Assembly: GCA_021202715.1 (NCBI GenBank)
Contig: JAJQCL010000246.1
Span: 1 to 6,530, forward strand
DNA length: 6,530 bases
Source of the DNA: Lachnospiraceae bacterium
Lineage (GTDB): Bacteria > Bacillota > Clostridia > Lachnospirales > Lachnospiraceae
Reading direction: 5' to 3'
The notes beneath the pieces are model-generated. The model was not told the origin of the DNA and searched no databases. It worked only from the letters and a program-made list of their open reading frames with translations. Positions 5,330 through 6,530 of this stretch are shown in pieces (positions within the stretch are counted from its first letter, which is position 1; every line of letters starts with the position of its first letter). Made by a program: the position numbers and the translations under genes.

Positions 5330-6052
5330 ACAATAATCCACCCCGGCCTTTTCCGCCTGCCGGTGCTGATCCTTTCGGTCGATGTGGTACACGCGGCCGC
5401 CGCGCCGGAAGTTGTACCCGGTCTGGTGAAAATGGAAGGGGACACTGTATTCTACGCACTGGGTCATGGTGTTCAGAATCCAGCCGTAATCGCAGACCCG
5501 GGCGTCTTCGCCGGATTCTCCGCCGCAGGAGACTTTCTCGATCTCTGCATGGTATTTTTCCAGGAAGGGGAGGATTTCGATGGCTTCGAGCATCGGTTCG
5601 TGGATGATTTCCTTATGCCGGATGGGCAATTCAAGGAAGATGGGAAGGCGTTTGTCCGTCATGTATTGATTCTCGCAGGTACAGACGATGTGGACATTCT
5701 CATATCCTTTGCCCCAGTCTTCGGGCAGTCCAATGAAGAACCGCTCCGGCCGCTTGGTAATGAAATAAAAGTCCAGTTCCGGCCGGGCCTTCATCATGGC
5801 CCAGGCTTCGGGCCGCCAGTCATCGGCTGCGGGGTGGAAGAAGTCGGAAGTAAAGCAGGTGTAGACGTAGTCTCCGTCAGGCTGGAGCTTGTACTCCTTC
5901 CGGCGGTTCCGTTGGATCGGCAGGTTGAAGGCGGCCGTCTTATGGACGACAGAGGCATCCCGGCCGAACTCAGCATCACGACGATAAACATAACAATGCG
6001 AGCATCCGGTACTTACCTTCGTACAGCCATGCCAGGGATTCCAGTTTGACAT
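5324..6052 (-). CDS. DUF5131 (phage Gp37/Gp68-like) family protein, radical-SAM-like
   Basis: This is a 242-residue protein of the DUF5131/Gp37-Gp68 family, found in phages and bacteria with unproven function. It opens WNPWHGCTKVSTGCSHCY: C10, C17 and C20 form a C-x6-C-x2-C cluster that resembles an iron-sulfur/radical-SAM site. Later landmarks are TKRPER (99-104), CENQ (126-129), HEPM (151-154), GGESG..AR (177-185), FHFHQTG (206-212) and a C-terminal RxxQHRQAEKAG. The length is normal. The start ATG 6050-6052 follows AGGAGGTG at ideal distance; an in-frame GTG nine bases earlier overlaps that site and is rejected. It lies downstream of a YolD-like gene on the same strand after 101 bases in which I see no clear promoter or terminator, so co-transcription is plausible. 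Confidence 0.87.
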   Translation of the reverse strand: MSNWNPWHGCTKVSTGCSHCYVYRRDAEFGRDASVVHKTAAFNLPIQRNRRKEYKLQPDGDYVYTCFTSDFFHPAADDWRPEAWAMMKARPELDFYFITKRPERFFIGLPEDWGKGYENVHIVCTCENQYMTDKRLPIFLELPIRHKEIIHEPMLEAIEILPFLEKYHAEIEKVSCGGESGEDARVCDYGWILNTMTQCVEYSVPFHFHQTGYNFRRGGRVYHIDRKDQHRQAEKAGVDYCP

Positions 6053-6153
6053 AGGGAACACCTCCTGTCTAATGTGTATACAGCCTTTTTGCCGGTGCCA
6101 GGTGAGAGATTAAAACCAAATTGTTCTTAAGTATATGCCAGGCTGCAGATACG

Positions 6154-6530
6154 TTATAACCGCTCCATGGGATCGACGATCCCATCTCCGCCAAGATCGA
6201 GCAGGTCATCCAGTGGAATCGTGGTTTCAATGGCTCCCTTCTCGTCCGTTTCCCCCGTGGCGATCCGGATATATCGGGAAACGGAATCCAGACAAGTGAC
6301 GGTTCCGCAGAGGGAGATATGGTTCCCCATCTCGCTGCCAGGATGATCCGGGAGGAAGTAGATTGCGGTGAGACGCATCCCCTCTTTTACCTGTGCCAGC
6401 TTCAGGTTCAGGATTTCGCTTTCCTCTTCGGAAAGCTCCGGCCGGCGGCCGCGGAGCAGCTTTCCGGTCTCTTCCTGCAGCCGCTCGCTGTGCCCACGCA
6501 GCGCAGCGAAGGGAGCAAAGATCTTCGCCC
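6154..6530 (-). CDS. YolD-like family protein, C-terminal part (5' end beyond window)
   Basis: The readable frame runs from the right edge (first complete codon 6526-6528) to TAA 6154-6156 and gives 124 residues. It begins AKIFAPFAALRGHSERLQEETG, matching the conserved AxFAPFAAL...L.EETGR signature of YolD proteins. It goes on through ELSEEESEILNLKL and IYFLPD to a beta-rich domain, GNHISLCGTVTCLDSVSRYIRI, ending IETTIPLDDLLDL. An ATG at 6376-6378 is internal, not the start. YolD proteins are small and commonly encoded with Y-family DNA polymerases (DinB/UvrX type) in SOS-related or mobile cassettes. The polymerase, if present, would be outside the window. DUF5131 follows on the same strand. 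Confidence 0.8.
   Translation of the reverse strand, partial: AKIFAPFAALRGHSERLQEETGKLLRGRRPELSEEESEILNLKLAQVKEGMRLTAIYFLPDHPGSEMGNHISLCGTVTCLDSVSRYIRIATGETDEKGAIETTIPLDDLLDLGGDGIVDPMERL

Noticed and set aside
4789..5445. Minus-strand 218-codon frame
   Set aside because: It lies opposite the deformylase gene, whose three motifs identify the coding strand; low-complexity His/Ser/Thr-rich translation.
5363..6049. Long plus-strand open frame of 228 codons
   Set aside because: It is antisense to the clear DUF5131 gene; its openness comes from GC-rich codon positions of that gene, and the translation resembles nothing.
6053..6153. Possible promoter (TATACT or TGTATACA) between the YolD-like gene and DUF5131
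   Set aside because: No acceptable -35 at 16-18 bases from either candidate.

Overview
The window reads as chromosomal or mobile-element DNA from a Gram-positive anaerobe of the Clostridia, most likely Lachnospiraceae-like. This is inferred from strong AGGAGG-type ribosome binding sites, consensus sigma-A promoters, and the gene families present: a clostridial flavin split-barrel protein, a GMAANMIG-type peptide deformylase paralogue, a YolD-like protein and DUF5131. It has two unlike halves.

Left half (1-3256, minus strand): the wreck of a Type III restriction-modification operon. In transcription order it holds (i) the C-terminal part of a DUF4391 accessory gene, without its 5' end and carrying a frameshift; (ii) an open 465-residue DUF4365-type protein with a PD-(D/E)XK-like motif; (iii) the C-terminal two thirds of a Mod methyltransferase that lacks the DPPY catalytic motif, fused out of frame to the DUF4365 gene; (iv) the first 110 codons of the Res helicase/nuclease, stopped by TAG inside the Walker A motif. 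Base composition is mosaic. The DUF4391 end, Mod C-terminus and Res N-terminus are about 50-57% GC, while the block from about 855 to 2915 is about 40-43% GC. An AT-rich cassette therefore seems to have recombined into a GC-richer operon. As it stands, the Mod/Res pair should not modify or cut DNA, yet the DUF4365 frame stays open and keeps its own ribosome binding site.

Middle (3257-3945): an AT-rich intergenic stretch with a small minus-strand gene of 61 residues. It carries three good promoters: one reading left into the restriction remnant, one for the small gene, and one reading right into the metabolic genes. A 19-bp inverted repeat sits in the leader of the small gene.

Right half: a plus-strand operon of a pyridoxamine-phosphate-oxidase-like flavoprotein, an unrecognised small protein (apparently cut short by an in-frame TAA), and a peptide deformylase paralogue whose catalytic Gln is replaced by Met. 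Convergent to it on the minus strand are a DUF5131 (Gp37/Gp68, radical-SAM-like) gene and, upstream of that, the C-terminal part of a YolD-like protein running off the right edge. YolD proteins usually accompany Y-family translesion polymerases, so such a gene may lie just outside the window (inference).

I see no tRNA, rRNA, CRISPR array or insertion sequence. The most notable features are the combined lesions in the Type III system, the open DUF4365-Mod junction with its A8 slippery tract, and the altered deformylase motif.
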